Assembly: GCA_905216025.1 (NCBI GenBank) | Contig: CAJMSE010000013.1 | Coordinates: 1 to 64,000 of the forward strand | DNA length: 64,000 nucleotides | Direction of reading: 5' to 3' | Source of the DNA: an uncultured bacterium | Lineage (GTDB): Bacteria; Bacteroidota; Bacteroidia; Bacteroidales; Bacteroidaceae | Made by a program: the position numbers and the translations under genes | The notes under the pieces: model-generated | Told to the model about the DNA's origin: nothing | Database searches by the model: none | What the model saw: the letters and a program-made list of their open reading frames with translations, nothing else | Part shown: piece by piece, positions 60,884 through 64,000 of the stretch | Layout: every line of letters begins with the position of its first letter | Position numbering within the stretch: the stretch's first letter is position 1

Positions 60884-62062
60884 TCATTTCTTTTTGTTTT
60901 TCTGTGGCGGTCCCGGTGCGAATGGAGAGCGTTCCTCTCCGTTGTCTTCCGGCATTTCCCTGGCCACTTCTTCTATTCCTGTCACCACCACGGTGCCTGC
61001 CGCTACTCCGGAAAGAACCTCGGTGTTGGTTCCGTCGGATATTCCGATATGCACGTCATGGGCCTTGAGTGTCTTGCCGCTGACGGTCCACACCTTGTTC
61101 TTCCCCTTGCTATCCGTTATTTTGTATCCCTTGGCCATTTCCGGGGTGGGAGAGAACCGCAGGGCCTTGCTCGGAACGCATAGTATGCCGCGCTTTTCCA
61201 TTGTATATATGGTGATGTTGGCCGTCAGTCCGGGCTTCAGTTTGAGGTCGGCGTTCGGCGCACTGATTACCACTTCGTATGTGACGACGTTGTTAGTGGT
61301 GGTCGCTTCCTGCCTCACCTGCGTGACCTTACCCTCGAATGTATCGTCGGGATAGGCATCGACGGTGAACGTCACCCGGCTGCCTTCCTTTACTTCACCT
61401 ATGTCAGCCTCGTCGACATCGGCTATCACGCGCATGTCTGTGAGGTCTTTGGCTATGGTGAAGAGCTCCGGCGTGCTGAAACTTGCAGCTACGGTCTGTC
61501 CCTCCTCAACCGATTTGGACAGCACGATGCCGTCTATCGGTGATGTGATGGTTGCATATCCGAGGTTTGTCTGCGCCTTGTTGACTGTCTCCTTCGAGGT
61601 CGCGACGGCCTCTCTGGCCTTTTGGTAGCTCAGCAGGGCATTCTCGTAGTCTTCCGCACTGACGAGCCCCTTGCTGTAAAGAACCTTATATCTGTTGAAG
61701 TTCGATTGCTCGTAGTTCAGCGTGCTTTGGGCGCTTGCAAGGTTGGCCTTTGCCGTATTCAGCTCACTGATAAGGTTGGTCTTGTCCAGTTCGGCTATTA
61801 TCTGTCCCTTCTTGACCACGCTGTTGTAGTCTACATACAGCTTGCTCACGATTCCGGATACCTGTGTTCCGACGGTTACGGACGTCACCGGCTCGATGGT
61901 TCCGGTTGCCGTTATGCTATTCTGGATGTTTGTTTTCTTCGCGCTGTCCGTCTCGATGGATATCGTCTTGTCCTCGTCGTTGCCCGACAGGAAGAATATT
62001 GCAGCTGAAGCGGCAATCAGCAAGCCGGCTCCTATCCATACTTTATTATTTATCTTTATCAT
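60884..62062 (-). CDS. MacA-type periplasmic adaptor subunit
   Basis: Membrane-fusion protein joining the MacB-like transporter to the outer-membrane channel. An N-terminal membrane anchor (about 8-28), lipoyl halves GTIEPVTSVTVGTQVSGIVSKLYVDYNS and ATITSPIDGIVLSKSVEEGQTV, an alpha-hairpin between them (LISELNTAKANLASAQSTLNYEQ), and the beta-barrel domain (FTVDAYPDDTFEGKVTQVR) are visible. The 392 residues are typical; the tail is proline- and lysine-rich. It is 6 bp before the ATPase gene. Confidence 0.92.
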   Translation of the reverse strand: MIKINNKVWIGAGLLIAASAAIFFLSGNDEDKTISIETDSAKKTNIQNSITATGTIEPVTSVTVGTQVSGIVSKLYVDYNSVVKKGQIIAELDKTNLISELNTAKANLASAQSTLNYEQSNFNRYKVLYSKGLVSAEDYENALLSYQKAREAVATSKETVNKAQTNLGYATITSPIDGIVLSKSVEEGQTVAASFSTPELFTIAKDLTDMRVIADVDEADIGEVKEGSRVTFTVDAYPDDTFEGKVTQVRQEATTTNNVVTYEVVISAPNADLKLKPGLTANITIYTMEKRGILCVPSKALRFSPTPEMAKGYKITDSKGKNKVWTVSGKTLKAHDVHIGISDGTNTEVLSGVAAGTVVVTGIEEVAREMPEDNGEERSPFAPGPPQKNKKK

Positions 62063-62079
62063 ACCGTTTGTTTTATTGG

Positions 62080-63432
62080 TTATATATTCAATGTCTCTCC
62101 CTTGTAGAATCTCAGCAGCTGGATATTTAATATCGTTGTGTATTTGCTCTGCAGCTTGTTCTGCTGTGCGGTCATCAGGTTGCTCTTTCCCGTCATAAGC
62201 TCCACGATGTTCTTCATTCCGAGGCGGAACTGCTCGCTGAGAAGGTCGTATCCGGTCTGTTCGCTCTCGACGCTGGCCTGCGCGGCCTTGAACTTTGCCT
62301 GGTTCGTCGTCGCATCGAGCCAGTACGTATCGACGGTGTTATATATATGCTTCTTCTTCTCCTGCAGTTCGAGCTTGTACTCTTCCTGCTGTAGTTTGGC
62401 CTTGTTTACTGCCGTTTTGGTCTTTCGGTTGTCTGCAATGGGTATGCTTATGGTTGCTCCCACGGATGCATCGAAGTTCGTTTTAAGCTGTGTTCCCCAG
62501 CTTCTCGAATTCATGGAGGTCGTGCTGGTTGCCACTCCGCCGCTCAGACTCAGAGTCGGAAGTTTGCCGGCTTTGGCTATTGCGAGGCTCGTATTGCTCC
62601 CCTCTATTGCCAATATGCTGTTTTTTATTTCCGGTCTGCTGGTCAATGCCGTTTCGTAAACCGACTGTAAATCGGGTATATCGGCCAGTGCCAGCCCGTC
62701 GTCGGCTGCTGCGAAGTCTATGTCGAAGTTGTTTTCTTCTGTCAGTTCCAGCACCTGCATCAGCTGTGTGGTGTAGCTTGCGAGATTGCTTTCGGCCTCA
62801 ACCACGGAGTATTTGTCGGCGGCAGCCTGTGCGGTAAGCTGTGCAAGGCCGGCCTTTGACATCTTTCCGATTTCCACCAGTTCTCTGCCGCGTTCCTCGT
62901 TCTTGAGGCTTGTCTCGTAGTTTTGTTTCGTTATGGTGATTGCTTCCTTTAGATATAGTATCTGGACATATAGCTTTGCTATCTCTTCCTGTATGCTGTT
63001 TGACGTCTCAGCCTCTGTCAGTTCAGCCTGTTGCTCTGCTATCTTGCTTTGCTTGACGGCATTGCGGTTTGCATTTCCGTCCCATACGGTCCAGCTTGCG
63101 CTTACTCCGTAGCTACCGTTATAGTACGATTTCTTCACACTTGAGGCCACCGTACCGTTTGTTACTGTGCTCACTCCGATGTCGTTCCATGGTCTGTGAC
63201 CTACGCTTTGGTTTGTCTGGGCATTCAGTGAGGGCAACAGTGCGGCTTTCGACTGCTTCGTGTCCTCAGCCTTTGAACGTCTTGTCAGTTCCGCTTTCTT
63301 CAATGTTATGTTGTTTGCCAAGGCATAATCGATACATTCCCGCAGCGTCCACTTGTGCTGTGGCTCGGCATTTACGGATGCAACGGACAATGACAATGTT
63401 GCCATGAAAACTAAAACTCTGTTCATTTGCAT
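62080..63432 (-). CDS. TolC-family outer-membrane efflux protein
   Basis: Outer-membrane channel of the tripartite pump. The signal peptide (MNRVLVFMATLSLSVASVNA) precedes two outer-membrane-efflux repeats, with WTLRECIDYALANNITLKKAEL at the start and RPEIKNSILAIEGSNTSLAIAKAGKLPTLSLSGG in the second. Long helices dominate. A longer frame opens at 63495, but the -7 element (63465-63472) lies inside it, so the ATG at 63432 is used. It heads the six-gene operon tolC-macA-macB ATPase-macB permease-kinase-regulator. Confidence 0.9.
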   Translation of the reverse strand: MQMNRVLVFMATLSLSVASVNAEPQHKWTLRECIDYALANNITLKKAELTRRSKAEDTKQSKAALLPSLNAQTNQSVGHRPWNDIGVSTVTNGTVASSVKKSYYNGSYGVSASWTVWDGNANRNAVKQSKIAEQQAELTEAETSNSIQEEIAKLYVQILYLKEAITITKQNYETSLKNEERGRELVEIGKMSKAGLAQLTAQAAADKYSVVEAESNLASYTTQLMQVLELTEENNFDIDFAAADDGLALADIPDLQSVYETALTSRPEIKNSILAIEGSNTSLAIAKAGKLPTLSLSGGVATSTTSMNSRSWGTQLKTNFDASVGATISIPIADNRKTKTAVNKAKLQQEEYKLELQEKKKHIYNTVDTYWLDATTNQAKFKAAQASVESEQTGYDLLSEQFRLGMKNIVELMTGKSNLMTAQQNKLQSKYTTILNIQLLRFYKGETLNI

Positions 63433-63464
63433 AATCGTTACCTTATTATTGTTCTTGATTGATG

Positions 63465-63472
63465 CAAAAGTA
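63465..63472 (-). promoter_or_regulatory. -7 element of the efflux operon
   Basis: TACTTTTG on the minus strand, exact TAnnTTTG, 32 bp before the ATG at 63432. Confidence 0.55.
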
Positions 63473-63528
63473 GGAATTAAAGGAACGTGTGCCAAACATT
63501 ATATATATATGTGGATATTTAATAGAAT

Positions 63529-63566
63529 AAAAGCACCGGACCATCCGATTAGGTCCGATGCTTTTA
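63529..63566 (-). terminator. Terminator after the riboflavin synthase gene
   Basis: AAAAGCACCGGACC pairs with GGTCCGATGCTTTT with one mismatch (G-T when read in RNA). It lies 20 bp past the ribE stop on the minus strand, ahead of the efflux promoter. Confidence 0.75.
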
Positions 63567-63585
63567 ATATTTGTTTGCATTTTGT

Positions 63586-64000
63586 CTATAACTGCTGCAT
63601 CCGCGCGATGTATTTACCTATTATATCAAACTCGATATTTACTTTTGTACCGACCGTAATGTCGCAGAAGTTTGTGTGTTCGAGTGTGTATGGGATTATT
63701 GCGACCCGGAAAGAATTGGCCGTCGAGTTGCACACCGTCAGTGAAACGCCGTTTACTGTGACGCTTCCCTTCTCTACCGTGAAGTATCCGGCGCGTGCCA
63801 TCTCCCTGTTTTCCTTATATTCAAATGTGAAGTACTTGCTGCCGTGGGCATCTTCGACGGCAGTGCATACTGCTGTCTCGTCGACATGACCTTGCACTAT
63901 GTGGCCGTCAAGGCGTCCGTTCATCATCATTGAGCGCTCCACATTGACCTTGTCGCCAGCCTTCAGCTGGCCTAGATTGCTCCGTTCCAATGTCTCTTTC
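63586..64000 (-). CDS. ribE: Riboflavin synthase alpha chain, partial (C-terminal part)
   Basis: Dismutates two 6,7-dimethyl-8-ribityllumazine molecules to riboflavin. The frame is open to the window edge (reading KETLERSNLG at the border), so its N-terminal lumazine-binding repeat is outside. Visible are VNVERSMMMNGRLDGHIVQGHVDE, in which the first barrel ends, and VSLTVCNSTANSF of the second. The C-terminus ends normally at 63586, with a terminator beyond. The position of any FMN riboswitch would be outside the window. Confidence 0.92.
   Translation of the reverse strand, partial: KETLERSNLGQLKAGDKVNVERSMMMNGRLDGHIVQGHVDETAVCTAVEDAHGSKYFTFEYKENREMARAGYFTVEKGSVTVNGVSLTVCNSTANSFRVAIIPYTLEHTNFCDITVGTKVNIEFDIIGKYIARMQQL

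Overview
The window is a chromosomal segment of a member of the Bacteroidales, most likely Prevotellaceae. The evidence is the repeated Bacteroidota-type -7 promoter element (TAnnTTTG) in front of many genes, a lipoprotein TamA homologue (TamL), a class III fructose-1,6-bisphosphatase, the serC-serA-DUF1015 cluster, and a secreted lyase with a C-terminal tail resembling a type IX sorting domain. Most genes are housekeeping or metabolic and of moderate GC. The stretch from about 0.86 to 7.5 kb is clearly more AT-rich and looks acquired.

Layout. 1-860 holds no convincing gene but has strong inverted repeats, a terminator-like hairpin and a promoter that leads into an aborted reading frame; it looks like the end of a mobile element. 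863-6270 (minus strand) is a restriction-modification-like operon: an intact C5-cytosine methyltransferase, a MutL/MORC-like GHKL ATPase, a second C5 methyltransferase broken by three frameshifts, and an McrB-like GTPase whose C-terminus is cut off at the junction with the 1-860 DNA. No McrC-like nuclease is present, so the system looks like a decaying remnant (two C5 methyltransferases with an McrB-like subunit recall LlaJI). A DUF1016-like gene fragment and an AAA/OLD-like ATPase complete the island. 7.7-18.4 kb carries a DUF6078-like pseudogene with an in-frame amber codon, greA, an MBL-fold hydrolase, a YgbA-like protein, mnmE, a PPOX protein, a PurF homologue lacking the catalytic cysteine, pyruvate:ferredoxin oxidoreductase and a DUF4143-type ATPase. 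18.5-25.4 kb carries an ATP-grasp-like protein, a GH43 enzyme and a large multidomain polysaccharide lyase. 25.5-36.8 kb (minus) is a long co-directional run: fbp, two glycosyltransferases, lysA, aspartate kinase, ftsE-like, hisIE-hisF-hisA-hisH and purU. 36.9-41.6 kb carries a TIGR02757 protein and hexuronate genes (uxaB, a fructuronate-reductase-like SDR, uxuA). 41.8-51.6 kb carries a SpoU methyltransferase, tamL, a small lipoprotein, a YycJ-like hydrolase, a DbpA-like helicase, serC, serA, DUF1015 and an IMPACT-family protein. 51.6-52.6 kb is a gene-poor kilobase with tRNA-Ser(CGA), a MITE-like inverted repeat, a dispersed repeat and a candidate small RNA. 52.6-64 kb carries mltG, malQ, gph, a LytTR two-component pair in line with a MacAB-TolC efflux operon, and the end of riboflavin synthase.

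The most unusual non-coding feature is a family of intergenic repeats with an exact 22-bp internal period. Three homologous 7-unit copies (about 154 bp each, one inverted) lie at 21401, 39340 and 52038. Two further 22-bp arrays (29754 and 32351) run into the stop codons of lysA and the ftsE-like gene.
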